Of a stretch of DNA of 64,000 bases, positions 8,674-20,177 are shown one piece after another (positions within the stretch are counted from its first letter, which is position 1; each line of letters begins with the position of its first letter). Source of the DNA: Pseudomonas psychrophila (GTDB lineage: Bacteria > Pseudomonadota > Gammaproteobacteria > Pseudomonadales > Pseudomonadaceae); NCBI RefSeq assembly GCF_001043005.1, contig NZ_JYKZ01000002.1, positions 372,001 through 436,000 on the forward strand, in the 5' to 3' direction. Position numbers and translations under genes: made by a program. Under the pieces are notes generated by a model that saw nothing but the letters and a program-made list of their open reading frames with translations, did not search any database and was not told the DNA's origin.

Positions 8674-9162
8674 ATGGTTTCAATCCTGATTCCAGTTCAC
8701 CGCAAAGTCTTAGCAATTAACATGATCGGTTTTGTGTTGTTGTTTTTATTTTTCCTCGTACTGGGCTGGTCAGTCGGAAGTCGCCAACAATTTTCCTTAG
8801 CCGAATGTATCGCCCTGACCATGTTTGCGGCGTTGGTGGCGATCATAGGCTGGCAACTGAGGTGCAACCTAGCAACTTTTGACGGTGACGAGTTGGTGTT
8901 GCGAGCCGGCTTCTACAAACAACATTGGCCAGTAACTGTGCTAGAGGCACCTTGGAAAGAACGTAGGCTGGACGAGTTCGATCGCAAGAACGGTATTGGA
9001 GCTTACAAGTATTTTGCTGGACGCTTCTCATTTAGCGACGTGGACGACTGTTTCATGCTGGCGATCAACTCAGATCTTGTCCGCTGTCTAAACATAAACG
9101 GTTATCCAGCTTTGTGCTTAGATGCAAATACTCATTCGCTAATTCTTGCAGCCAAACCTTAG
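8674..9162 (+). CDS. Hypothetical inner-membrane protein
   Basis: 162 residues from ATG 8674, chosen because AAGGAG lies 8 nt upstream; an in-frame ATG at 8656 has no such site. Two hydrophobic helices (about residues 12-35 and 46-64) are followed by a soluble C-terminal part of about 95 residues, with mixed strands (GDELVLRAGFYKQHWPV; YKYFAGRFSFSD) that could be a small PH-like or beta-rich domain. I do not recognise the family. Neighbours on both sides are unrelated accessory genes. Confidence 0.7.
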   Translation: MVSILIPVHRKVLAINMIGFVLLFLFFLVLGWSVGSRQQFSLAECIALTMFAALVAIIGWQLRCNLATFDGDELVLRAGFYKQHWPVTVLEAPWKERRLDEFDRKNGIGAYKYFAGRFSFSDVDDCFMLAINSDLVRCLNINGYPALCLDANTHSLILAAKP

Positions 9163-9258
9163 ATTACGCTATGTAGGCTTAAGGGAAATCATTTCCATCT
9201 ACGTTACCGGGCCAAAAGCAATCAATGCTGACTTCAATGCGCGAATTGGCTGAACGTT

Positions 9259-9286
9259 TGGCCATGACATGGCCATGAAAAAAAAA
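9259..9286. other. Palindrome with A9 tract
   Basis: TGGCCATGACATGGCCA (9259-9275) is a perfect 8-bp inverted repeat around one base, followed by nine A (9278-9286). In neither direction does a T-run follow the stem, so it does not read as an intrinsic terminator. It may be a protein site. The rest of 9163-9435 holds only the 58-bp hairpin element. Confidence 0.5.
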
Positions 9287-9346
9287 GGCTCCAGCGGCAG
9301 ATTTAAGGGTGGCGCAGCAAAGGACTGCAACGACCAATGATCGCAT

Positions 9347-9404
9347 GACTGCTTATGGCCGATAGCAGCCTGTCACGAAGGGCTGCTTCCGGCCAGAAGC
9401 GGGC
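9347..9404. repeat. 58-bp inverted-repeat element (full copy 2)
   Basis: Arms at 9347-9370 and 9381-9404 with loop TGTCACGAAG, which is the reverse complement of a form close to the loop of copy 1, so this copy lies in the opposite orientation. It sits 31 nt beyond the 3' end of the DUF2199 gene. Confidence 0.88.
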
Positions 9405-9435
9405 GCCCGCTTCAGATACATAAGTTGAGCGCGGC

Positions 9436-9960
9436 CTAGGTTGCGTTGTGCAGAACAAACTCAGCGATCTCTTGAGCCTTTGTCATGGTTATCCCATTCT
9501 CTTGATCATGGATCAGAGGATGATCATCAGTACCGCCTGAGTGTAACCGCAGTAGGGGGCGACCTCCGTCCGTTTGCAGGTAAACATTGGTGGCTAGATG
9601 TCTGGCCTCGGGATACCAAGGAATAGCGTTAGAGACACATCCGAAGAAACCATCACCCTTTACTGGCGCGTCGAAGGTCTCAACATAGCGCTCATAGCTT
9701 TTTTGCGAAGCAGACACCCACACACCCCAAAGAAATGGCTCACTCACACCGTGAATGGGGACTTCAAGGATCACGCGAATGAAAAAATCTGTGTGTTCTT
9801 CAATGGTTACTTTGCATAAGTCATCATTGATCCATCCGTGCAGGTCCTTCTGCTCATCAGTGAGACACGAATAGGCATCTGGGGCGTTAAAGCCAAACGA
9901 TGGAGAACCTTCATGAATGTCGCCGCAACATCTACACCGATAGGCAAAAATCCCTGCCAT
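9436..9960 (-). CDS. DUF2199 domain protein
   Basis: 174 residues from ATG 9960 (GGGGGA upstream). The N-terminus holds a CxxC knuckle, FAYRCRCCGDIHEGSPSFGF, then a conserved FIRVILEVPI and the block FLWGVWVSAS, which together define DUF2199. The family has no known reaction; the cysteine pair suggests metal binding. It is a single leftward gene with the hairpin element directly downstream. Lower GC and isolated placement suggest an accessory gene. Confidence 0.83.
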   Translation of the reverse strand: MAGIFAYRCRCCGDIHEGSPSFGFNAPDAYSCLTDEQKDLHGWINDDLCKVTIEEHTDFFIRVILEVPIHGVSEPFLWGVWVSASQKSYERYVETFDAPVKGDGFFGCVSNAIPWYPEARHLATNVYLQTDGGRPLLRLHSGGTDDHPLIHDQENGITMTKAQEIAEFVLHNAT

Positions 9961-10199
9961 AACTAGTTCCCCCACTGACGGGGTAAGTGACGCGCAAAGC
10001 TTTACCAATTGTTCCTGCCCGCTCTTCGCGCGTATACCTTACCAAGCTCATGAAAAAACTGCATGAGGTTCGGCCAAGCATCGTTAACAGTACCTATCGA
10101 AAGTTAGTAATCGCCCCATTGCCTAAGTCGGAGAATATGAAGCGAAGGGTACGGTCGCATTTGGGGGTAGAGCAGACCTCCTGGAGATCTGCTGTAGAG

Positions 10200-10217
10200 G
10201 TCGGCGTGTGAGCCGAC
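10200..10217. other. Small hairpin in 9961-10265 gap
   Basis: GTCGGC/GCCGAC (10200-10205 and 10212-10217) with a 6-nt loop. Just upstream GCAGA...TCTGC (10173-10193) forms another short inverted repeat. The roughly 300-nt gap has no supported gene; these stems could end the leftward YwqG-like gene's transcript or belong to a lost element. Confidence 0.35.
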
Positions 10218-10265
10218 TACGAAGTGGATGGATCTCAATTAATCTTGGGCGCTTAATCATGACGA

Positions 10266-10979
10266 TTAGTAGAAATCATAGTAAATAGCCCATGTGCCAG
10301 TGGTGTTATTTTTCCAGAACATCAGGCTGCCGCCGTCCACCACATTCAAGTTTATTTTTGGGTCAGACGATATCTGGAACACGAATTCAAAATCATCACC
10401 GGGGTCAACGCCAGACTGACAGAATGAGGGGTATCCACCGATCTTGTGTTCGTATGCGTGAGTTATAAGATCGTAATAGCTCTGTATCTCACCTGTCCGC
10501 TCAAGCCTGAGTATTTCGGCTTCAATGTCCTCCGGCATTCCGCCTCCATCCCATAGAGGAAAGTCCTCTGCCACCAATTCAGCCTTCAAGGGGAAGTGCT
10601 TGATGTACGAGCCGGCTACCGACAGTTCCTTGCGGATAAGCACATCGTCAGCTCCATACTCTCTGATAAGCCAGTTGTTACCCATCGGCTCGAACTGCTC
10701 TGGAAAGGGATCAGAAACGAACAGTGTAAGTGTACGAACCCCTTTAAGAATCGGGCTGATAAAGGGCAGGCTTGGTAGGTGAAACTGTGCATACGGATGA
10801 AGCTCATCTCCGGCTTTGTTTCTTGGTATGACTTCATCAGGCCGGAAAAGGATTACTTTTCCAATCCAGCTTTCCTCAGTCTCTTTGGTAGGTCGAAATC
10901 CGCCAGCGACGAATTTTGTGGCCGGCCTGGCCAAGCGTTGTCTGATCTCTTGAATTTCCATATTGACGCGAAGCTCCAT
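10266..10979 (-). CDS. YwqG-like / DUF1963 family protein
   Basis: 237 residues. The body fits the YwqG/DUF1963 fold: FVAGGFRPTKETEESWIGKV, PYAQFHLPSLPF, a middle acidic segment, then HKIGGYPSFCQSG and the GDDFEFVFQISSD strand near the C-terminus. Family members are cytosolic proteins of unknown function, sometimes found near toxin or immunity genes. ATG 10979 is used; ATG 10961 is also possible and neither has a strong ribosome binding site. It is a single leftward gene in the accessory stretch. Confidence 0.82.
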   Translation of the reverse strand: MELRVNMEIQEIRQRLARPATKFVAGGFRPTKETEESWIGKVILFRPDEVIPRNKAGDELHPYAQFHLPSLPFISPILKGVRTLTLFVSDPFPEQFEPMGNNWLIREYGADDVLIRKELSVAGSYIKHFPLKAELVAEDFPLWDGGGMPEDIEAEILRLERTGEIQSYYDLITHAYEHKIGGYPSFCQSGVDPGDDFEFVFQISSDPKINLNVVDGGSLMFWKNNTTGTWAIYYDFY

Positions 10980-11078
10980 TGCTCAAGAGTTGGGTAAAAA
11001 TGGGGGAAGTGAATGTTGCCTTCTTTTTTCGCGGAGTACACGCACGAATCTTGTTTCACTTTGACCAGGTGTGCGCAT

Positions 11079-11137
11079 GACTACTTCTGGCCGTGAGCAG
11101 CCTGACACGAAGGGCAAGTTCCCGGCCAAAAGCAGAC
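11079..11137. repeat. 58-bp inverted-repeat element (full copy 3)
   Basis: Arms 11079-11102 and 11113-11137 with loop TGACACGAAG. The right arm has one extra base and more mismatches than copies 1 and 2. It lies 16 nt beyond the 3' end of the ProC-like gene, the same placement as copy 2. Confidence 0.82.
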
Positions 11138-11153
11138 ATTGCAAACGCCGATG

Positions 11154-11921
11154 CTAAACGTCCTTTCTCATACGCGCGAACACCTCATCACATGCGTCTC
11201 TCCAAGCCAGCATTGCGCCATTCTTTCGAAGCTTCTCTAACCCGGCGGAAGTGAACGTACCAGGTGTAGCAATACGACCGCCCAGAACTTCCATGCTGAC
11301 GTGAGGTTGGTGCCGTGCACTGGTCAGACAATCCTGCATATTGCCCATCACCAACTCTGCTGCCTGTTCATGAGAGAGACCCTTCCCGGTAAACCACTCC
11401 TGAAGATCGCCCAGGAAGAAATAAAACCAGCCGTTCATGCATGCCGCCACGGTGGCGAGCTCAAACGCGTCCTCTTGGTCGATCACGATCAGTGATCCAA
11501 GGGCGCCGAGCAGGCTCTCATGAGGCTGGCCGCCTGGGGTCACGACAACTGTTGATTGGTTAATCTGAGCGGCATAGGACAGCATCGCCCGGACATGCCG
11601 CGCGTTGGGAAAGCTGTGTTCCAATTCGCCGATACTCATACCCGCTACGAGCGAAACCAGCGTCTGTTCGGGCTTGAGTTGTACCTCATTGGCAAGTTGC
11701 TCAACAGCTTCAGGTCGGACGCCCAGAAATAGCAGGTCGCAGTCATCGACCACACTTTGGTTGTTCTGCGCAATCTCACAGGCCCAGAGCCTGCCTAGCT
11801 CTCGGGCACGGTCATTGTTGCGCGGTGAAAGCAAAACCCTTCCCGAGAACCCGCTTCGGCGTAAGCCAATCACGATCTTCTCCGTCAGTTCGCCCACACC
11901 CAGAACTCCAATGTTCAGCAC
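11154..11921 (-). CDS. Pyrroline-5-carboxylate reductase-like NAD(P)-binding protein
   Basis: 255 residues from GTG 11921, chosen because AGGAGAAGG lies just upstream; an in-frame TTG at 11945 lacks a site. The N-terminal Rossmann loop reads IGVLGVGELTEKI, where true ProC has GxGNMGxA. GVRPEAV, SLVAGMSI and the C-terminal ATPGTFTSAGLEKLRKNG (canonical SPGGTT) show ProC ancestry. The changed glycine loop and catalytic loop suggest it is not the housekeeping proline enzyme and may use another imino acid. It stands alone. Confidence 0.82.
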   Translation of the reverse strand: MLNIGVLGVGELTEKIVIGLRRSGFSGRVLLSPRNNDRARELGRLWACEIAQNNQSVVDDCDLLFLGVRPEAVEQLANEVQLKPEQTLVSLVAGMSIGELEHSFPNARHVRAMLSYAAQINQSTVVVTPGGQPHESLLGALGSLIVIDQEDAFELATVAACMNGWFYFFLGDLQEWFTGKGLSHEQAAELVMGNMQDCLTSARHQPHVSMEVLGGRIATPGTFTSAGLEKLRKNGAMLAWRDACDEVFARMRKDV

Positions 11922-11974
11922 TCTGCCTTCTCCTGTATTGAGCAAATAGAGAGTGTCTCATGATAACTGGAGGG

Positions 11975-11993
11975 GCAGCCTGTCCCGAAGGGC
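11975..11993. repeat. Half copy of the hairpin element
   Basis: GCAGCCTGTCCCGAAGGGC matches the end of the left arm, the loop and the first bases of the right arm of the 58-bp element. It lies on one side of the decayed serine-hydrolase fragment; another half copy lies on the other side. Confidence 0.6.
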
Positions 11994-12057
11994 CAATCGA
12001 CCCTAAGCCTCCATCCTTGGCGAATCATGACCCGCTGCCCGGAGCACTTGGACAGTT

Positions 12058-12213
12058 TTAACCCTCTGCCGCTGAATGCATCAACTGTCCAACAGGGATG
12101 GATTCGACATTACCTTCACTGGGCTCCGCCTCGAAAGGAGCGTAACAGGTTGATATGTAGCCATCGTAGTCAGCCATCACGCGACCTGGCCCGCAGCCTG
12201 TGTGTTCAGTCAT
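12058..12213 (-). pseudogene. Decayed C-terminal fragment of a serine hydrolase
   Basis: The leftward frame reads EHTGCGPGRVMADYDG, then CYAPFEAEPSEGNVESIPVG. The intact serine hydrolase at 40296 ends with the parallel GHTGCGPGGVIAVYRI and CCAVFDAGTPEGAVEVLVVE. So the HTG box and tail of a beta-lactamase-fold hydrolase survive here, without the SxxK part. It fills part of the 520-nt gap before the aldo/keto reductase operon and is bracketed by half copies of the hairpin element. Confidence 0.6.
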
Positions 12214-12241
12214 GAAAGGCTGCTTCAGGCCAAAGCGGGCA
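12213..12241. repeat. Half copy of the hairpin element
   Basis: TGAAAGGCTGCTTCAGGCC plus AAAGCGGGC corresponds to the loop end and right arm of the 58-bp element. Its left edge meets the start of the surviving serine-hydrolase fragment. Confidence 0.6.
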
Positions 12242-12403
12242 TTCAATCATTTACCATCGAACGCGAACATTGGGCCTGTTTCTGAGCCCTTGCTCAGAGC
12301 GCCTAGGCGCCCCTAAAGACACCGTCGCCACCTCCCTTTCTGGAACTGATGAAAAAAATTCATGAACCCTTGCCGGTTTAACCGGCTAGTTCCCACTCGT
12401 TAG

Positions 12404-15304
<2,901 letters not shown>

Positions 15305-15533
15305 AGTTACTGAATGTGTCGAGGCTGTTAGCCCGGCATCTTTGTCACAAACTGTCATCCAACCTCCAGGCCCCGCACCAGCGGGGTCGCGCTGGAATTG
15401 CAGCGGTTATGGCAATGTCGATTCATGAGTTCTGCTCAGGAGTCCATGCGCAATTTCGGGGTTAATCGCCACAACCATCCTCCGTACGATCCAGCAACAC
15501 CTCAGTGACACGCAATGGATGGAGCCTTCTACG

Positions 15534-16307
15534 ATGACCACTGTCCCACGCAACAGCACTGCCCTCCCCGCGATCATGGTGCTCTGTCTGGGCATCGGGG
15601 CGATGTTCAGCATTACCACTCAAGCAGCCGAGGCATCGCAGAACATGACCAGCACGCCAACCCGCGCAACAACGCTGTCGAGCCAACAACAAACGATTCC
15701 CCTGATCGCCGCATTCATGGCGACCAGCGACATGCCTAACCTCAACACAGCACTCAACCAGGGACTCGATGCCGGTCTGACAATCAGCGAAACTCGCGAA
15801 ATTCTGGTCCAGCTCTACGCCTACGTCGGCTTCCCGCGCAGTCTCAACGCCTTGAACGAGCTGATGACGGTGGTGCAGGCGCGTAAACAGAGCGGCATTG
15901 AAGATGCACCGGGGCGTGAGCCGAGCCGGGCGACCCCATTCGGAGATGAGCTGCTGGCCGCCGGCACCGCAAATCAAACCAAGATCTCGGGCGCACCGGT
16001 TAAAGGCCCGGTGTTCGACTTCGCCCCGGTAATCAACCGGTTCCTGCAAACCCACCTCTTCGGCGACATCTTCGAGCGCGACAACCTCGACTGGCAAAGC
16101 CGCGAACTGGCGACCGTCGGGGCGCTGGCGGCCACGCCAGGAGTCGAGCCGCAATTGCGCTCGCACATGGCGGCGAGCCTGCGCGTCGGTCTGAGCACTG
16201 CACAGTTGAGCGAGGTCACGGAACTGCTGAAAAAACACGGCGATGCACAGACGGCTGAACGTGCCTACACCGCGTTGACCCAGGCCCTCGCAGCCTCAAG
16301 AGAATGA
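15534..16307 (+). CDS. Exported carboxymuconolactone decarboxylase family protein
   Basis: 257 residues from ATG 15534 (GGAG upstream; an in-frame ATG at 15519 is less well placed). A hydrophobic N-terminus ending TTQAAEA around residue 30 predicts export. Two CMD/AhpD-like halves follow: one around LNQGLDAGLTISETREILVQLYAYVGFPR and one around DNLDWQSRELATVGALAAT to LRVGLSTAQLSEV. No CxxC pair is visible, so AhpD-type disulfide chemistry is not expected. It is followed after one base by the lipoprotein hydrolase gene. Such double-CMD proteins are often next to cupins, as the deleted one here. Confidence 0.88.
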   Translation: MTTVPRNSTALPAIMVLCLGIGAMFSITTQAAEASQNMTSTPTRATTLSSQQQTIPLIAAFMATSDMPNLNTALNQGLDAGLTISETREILVQLYAYVGFPRSLNALNELMTVVQARKQSGIEDAPGREPSRATPFGDELLAAGTANQTKISGAPVKGPVFDFAPVINRFLQTHLFGDIFERDNLDWQSRELATVGALAATPGVEPQLRSHMAASLRVGLSTAQLSEVTELLKKHGDAQTAERAYTALTQALAASRE

Positions 16308-16308
16308 T

Positions 16309-17373
16309 ATGAAACCGGCAAAGTACCTGCTGAGCATCTCGCTGTTGAGCCTCTTGGCGGCGTGCGCAAACCATCTCGAAGGTCCGCTGCTGATTCAACA
16401 ACAAGGCAGCTTCGCCGCCGGCGGAACGATGATCACCGCACCGGGCACCTTCAACCCGCGTCAACCGATGACGCCCAACGGCCAGACCTACCACGGTGAT
16501 CACGCCTACGCCTTTTACCAAATCCCGGTCGATGCACGGAAACTACCCATCGTCATGTGGCATGGCGCGGGTCAGTTTTCCAAGACCTGGGAAACCACCG
16601 CAGATGGTCGCGAAGGCTTTCAGAACATCTTTCTGCGACATCATTACGGCGTCTATCTGATCGATCAGCCACGGCGTGGCGATGCCGGGCGCAGCATGGT
16701 CGAGACCACAATCAAGCCTGTGCCTGACGAACAGCTGTGGTTCAACCAATTTCGCATCGGCCTGTGGCCCAACTACTTCAACGGCGTGCAAGTAGCAAAG
16801 GATGCCCAGACCCGCGGGCAGTTTTTCCGGGCGATGACGCCGAACACCGGACCGTTCGACGTGGGCGTGGTCTCTGATAGCGTGTCAGCACTGTTCGACA
16901 AAATCGGCCCGGGGATTTTGTTCACCCATTCGCAAGGTGGCGGGCCGGGCTGGTTGACGGCGATCAAGAACCACAAGGTCAACGCCATCGTGGCGTTCGA
17001 GCCAGGCAGCAGCTTCGTGTTCGCGCAAGGTGAAGTGCCGGCGCCCATTCCCAGCGCGTTCGATACGATGCAAGGCGCGGCGGTGCCGATGGAGCAATTC
17101 TTGGCCCTCACGCGCATTCCGATTCTGATCCTTTACGGCGACAACATCCCGGAGCAGGCGGTCGACCTGCCCGCTCAAGACAGTTGGCGCGCACGCCTGA
17201 AAATGGCGCGGCTCTGGCGTGACGCGGTCAATCGTCACGGCGGTGATGTGCGGCTGATCCACCTGCCGGAAATCGGCATTTACGGTAATACCCACTTCCT
17301 CATGTCGGATCTGAACAACGTGGAGATCGCTGACCTGGTCGCGAAATTTCTCAAAGAAAAACAGCTCGACTGA
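16309..17373 (+). CDS. Lipoprotein alpha/beta hydrolase
   Basis: 354 residues. The N-terminus MKPAKYLLSISLLSLLAACA carries a lipobox (LAAC), so the protein should be lipid-anchored, probably at the outer membrane. The nucleophile elbow is FTHSQGGGPG with serine as nucleophile; the acid may lie in LILYGDNIPE and the histidine near the end (YGNTHFLMSDLNN). It starts one base after the CMD gene stop, so the two are co-translated. The overall sequence fits the esterase-like alpha/beta hydrolases found with CMD proteins; the substrate is unknown. Confidence 0.88.
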   Translation: MKPAKYLLSISLLSLLAACANHLEGPLLIQQQGSFAAGGTMITAPGTFNPRQPMTPNGQTYHGDHAYAFYQIPVDARKLPIVMWHGAGQFSKTWETTADGREGFQNIFLRHHYGVYLIDQPRRGDAGRSMVETTIKPVPDEQLWFNQFRIGLWPNYFNGVQVAKDAQTRGQFFRAMTPNTGPFDVGVVSDSVSALFDKIGPGILFTHSQGGGPGWLTAIKNHKVNAIVAFEPGSSFVFAQGEVPAPIPSAFDTMQGAAVPMEQFLALTRIPILILYGDNIPEQAVDLPAQDSWRARLKMARLWRDAVNRHGGDVRLIHLPEIGIYGNTHFLMSDLNNVEIADLVAKFLKEKQLD

Positions 17374-17422
17374 CCCAAAAACTTTTGCAACTGCCGCCCT
17401 TTTGACTGCTCAGGAGCTTCAC

Positions 17423-18475
17423 GTGAAAAACACTCTCAAAGCCACTTTCATGTCGGCACTGGTCGGCCTCTCGACGGGCGAAGCCTTGGCCGGCGATTAC
17501 AAAAAGAACCCGTTCACCCTCACCTATGATGACGCGATCAGCAAGAACGAACCTGGCAAGGTCAACATCCATCCGGTCAGCTACAAGCTTAATGGTCTGG
17601 ACATCGCTGCTAACGTGTACACACCGGCCAACTACGATGCGAAGAAGACCTACCCGACCGTGGTCGTTGCACACCCTAATGGCGGCGTGAAAGAACAAGT
17701 CGCCGGTCTTTACGCACAGCGCCTGGCCGAACAGGGCTACATCACCATCACTGCCGATGCGGCCTATCAGGGCGGCAGCGGCGGGCAGCCGCGCAGCATC
17801 GATAAACCGGCATATCGCATCGAAGACATTCACGGCATGGCCGACTTCATCAGCCAATTTGCAGGCGTCGATAACAAGCGTCTGGGCCTGCTCGGGATCT
17901 GTGGTGGCGGTGGTTATTCGTTGGCTGCAGCGCAAACCGACAAACGCTTCAAATCGCTGGCAACGGTGAGCATGTTCAACTCGGGGCGGGTACGCCGCAA
18001 CGGCTACAACGACTCGCAAATGGACAGCATCCAGCAACGCCTGCAACAGGCGTCAGCAGCCCGCGCTATAGAAGCTACCGGCGGCGCGGTGCTGTATTCG
18101 GGCGATGCCAACCTCACCGACGAACAGATTGCCAAACTGCCCTTCGAGCTGTATCGCCAAGGTTATGAGTACTACTGGAAGACCCACGCGCACCCGAACT
18201 CGACCTTCAAATACACCACCAGCAGCCTGATCGACTTGATGCGTTTCGACGCCACTGACCATATCGAGCTGATCAACCAACCGTTGTTGATGATCGCCGG
18301 CAGCAAAGCCGACAGCCTGTACATGACGCAGGATGCCTTCCCCAAAGCCACCGGCACCACCGACAAAGAAGTGTTTATCCTCGATGGTGCGACACACATC
18401 GAAACCTATTGGGTGCCGCGTTATGTTGATCCCGCGATTGGTAAATTGAATGCGTTTTACGCCCGCACCTTGTAA
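17423..18475 (+). CDS. Exported alpha/beta hydrolase with cysteine nucleophile
   Basis: 350 residues from GTG 17423, supported by CAGGAG just upstream. The N-terminus (KNTLKATFMSALVGLSTGEALA) is a signal peptide. The nucleophile elbow LGICGGGGY has cysteine in the serine position, as in its paralogue at 2953. The C-terminal DGATHIETYW supplies the histidine. It ends the rightward operon, 49 nt after the lipoprotein hydrolase. With the CMD protein and lipoprotein it makes three envelope proteins in a row, so the operon product set acts largely outside the cytoplasm. Confidence 0.88.
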   Translation: MKNTLKATFMSALVGLSTGEALAGDYKKNPFTLTYDDAISKNEPGKVNIHPVSYKLNGLDIAANVYTPANYDAKKTYPTVVVAHPNGGVKEQVAGLYAQRLAEQGYITITADAAYQGGSGGQPRSIDKPAYRIEDIHGMADFISQFAGVDNKRLGLLGICGGGGYSLAAAQTDKRFKSLATVSMFNSGRVRRNGYNDSQMDSIQQRLQQASAARAIEATGGAVLYSGDANLTDEQIAKLPFELYRQGYEYYWKTHAHPNSTFKYTTSSLIDLMRFDATDHIELINQPLLMIAGSKADSLYMTQDAFPKATGTTDKEVFILDGATHIETYWVPRYVDPAIGKLNAFYARTL

Positions 18476-18557
18476 TCAACTCTCTTTCGGGGCGCGCATC
18501 CGTGTGCAACCTGCTTTGATGGATTAATCCCGCGCCCCTAATGAGAGGTTCTCATCA

Positions 18558-19451
18558 ATGTCCCGCGCCAATCTTAACGACCTGCAAGCCTTCGTGGTCA
18601 TCACCCGCGAAGGCAGTTTCACCCGCGCGGCCGCCCAGCTCGGCGTCTCGCAGTAGGCGCTGAGCCACACCATGCGCGCGCTGGAAAGCCGATTGGGCGT
18701 GCGCCTGCTGACGCGTACCACGCGCAGCGTTTCACCGACCGAGGCGGGTCAGCGGCTGTATCAGTCGATGGCACCGCGGTTCGATGAGATCGAACTCGAA
18801 CTGGCAGCGGTCAGCGAGTTTCGTGACACCCCGGCAGGCAATGTGCGGATTCAAGCATCCGAACATGCCGCCAACAATATTCTGTGGCCCAAGCTTTTAA
18901 AGGTGCTTCCCGACTATCCGGACATCAATGTCGAAATTACCGTCGACTACGCCCTATCCGACATCGTCGCGCAACGCTATGACGCCGGGGTACGGCTGGG
19001 AGATCAGGTGGCTAAGGACATGATCGCCGTTCCTATCGGGCCACCCTTGCGCATCGCAGTCGTGGGCTCACCCGAGTATTTCAAACAGCGGCCAATACCG
19101 AAGGTTCCCGGTGATCTGGCGGCGCAAAATTGCATCAATCTGCGCCTCCCTACCCATGGCAGCCTGATGCAGTGGGATTTTGAAAAGGATGGTCACCCAT
19201 TAAAGGCCCGTGTCGAAGGGCAATGGACGTTCAACAGCAGCGTTCCGATCCTGCGTGCGGCCGTGGCAGGATGTGGCTTGGGTTTCCTGCCTGAGGACAT
19301 GGTGGCGAAGGAGCTTGCCGGCGGTAGCCTTGTGCGGGTGTTGGAAGATTGGTGCCAACCCTTTGCCGGTTACCATCTCTACTACCCGAATCGACGTGAA
19401 CATTCATCAGCGTTTGGCGTTGTAGTTGAAGCGTTACTTTACAAGTGCTGA
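18558..19451 (+). pseudogene. LysR-family regulator with in-frame stop in the DNA-binding domain
   Basis: ATG 18558 opens a normal LysR N-terminus (NLNDLQAFVVITREGSFTRAAAQLGVSQ), but codon 33 is TAG (18654-18656), after which the same frame continues as ALSHTMRALESRLG to a normal end at 19451. The relatives in this window read SQSALS at this spot, so a single TCG to TAG change explains it. The full length would be 297 residues like those relatives. Without readthrough only an internal start (ATG 18672) remains, which lacks most of the helix-turn-helix. It could also be a sequencing error. Confidence 0.88.
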
Positions 19452-19820
19452 ATCATCGACCTACACGACGTCTGGACTTTACCGCCCCGCAGCCCCGTTA
19501 ATGAGCAGATGCTTTTAATCGATCGCGGTTGTACGCGACCGGCTGCAAAGGCTCGATTACAGTCGTTCAAGCAAGGCAGTATTCGGCCAACAGCAGCCCC
19601 AGAAGTCTATCTCTATGGTAGGCCCGATTCAGTCTCCCCTATCTGCTGCAGCCCATCCTCCCGAAGGCGGGCTTTAATTGTTCATCATCCAGAGTAAACG
19701 CATGGCTGCCCTTCCCGACGAGCCAACACCCGCCCTATTAACCCGATTGACCAAAACACAAACGCTCTGGGCTCTGCTATCGAATTGATTCGTGCAGTGC
19801 GTAACGGCTACAGAATTCAG
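19452..19820. other. Intergenic stretch without a supported gene
   Basis: 369 nt between the broken LysR gene and the YjbR-like gene. I see short open frames only, none with a convincing ribosome binding site or family resemblance. A CGGCCAACAGCAGCC block near 19586 resembles half of the hairpin element arm. Confidence 0.5.
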
Positions 19821-20177
19821 CTACTGGGTTAACGCATAACTATCTTCAATGAGTTCGTGAATTTGCCTGGCGGCTACCGAGCCGTCCAACAGCACGCTGA
19901 TCCAGTGCTCTTTATTCATATGGTAGCCCGGATAAACACCCTCAAGTTTACGCAGCGAGCCCGTTTTTTCCGGATGGCATTTCACATCCAAAATTTCAAC
20001 TTCACCCTCGCCGGCCAGACCCAGTTTTTCCTTGGGCACGTTCATTATTATTCCAAACCATTTTTTAGAGCCCGAGTGCCTGAGAACCGCATAGCGGGGG
20101 AACTTCTCCCATAGATGTTCTGGCTCGACAGCAAACTCTTTCGCCACATAGTTCACAATGTCTTCTTTCAACGACAT
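19821..20177 (-). CDS. MmcQ/YjbR family protein
   Basis: 118 residues from ATG 20177, which has GGAGG directly upstream. The pattern PEHLWEKFPRYAVLRHSGSKKWFGIIMNV, then VKCHPEKTGSLRKLEGVYPGYHMNKEHWISVLLDG, is the YjbR/MmcQ CyaY-like fold. Family members bind DNA in some annotations, but the molecular role is not established. It is a single leftward gene. Confidence 0.92.
   Translation of the reverse strand: MSLKEDIVNYVAKEFAVEPEHLWEKFPRYAVLRHSGSKKWFGIIMNVPKEKLGLAGEGEVEILDVKCHPEKTGSLRKLEGVYPGYHMNKEHWISVLLDGSVAARQIHELIEDSYALTQ

Noticed and set aside
9259..9286. Palindrome plus A9 as intrinsic terminator
   Set aside because: The A-run follows the stem on the + strand and the T-run precedes it on the - strand, so neither direction gives the required order.
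15462..16238. Leftward 258-codon frame opposite the CMD gene
   Set aside because: Arg/Gln-rich low-complexity translation without motifs; the rightward CMD protein is clear.
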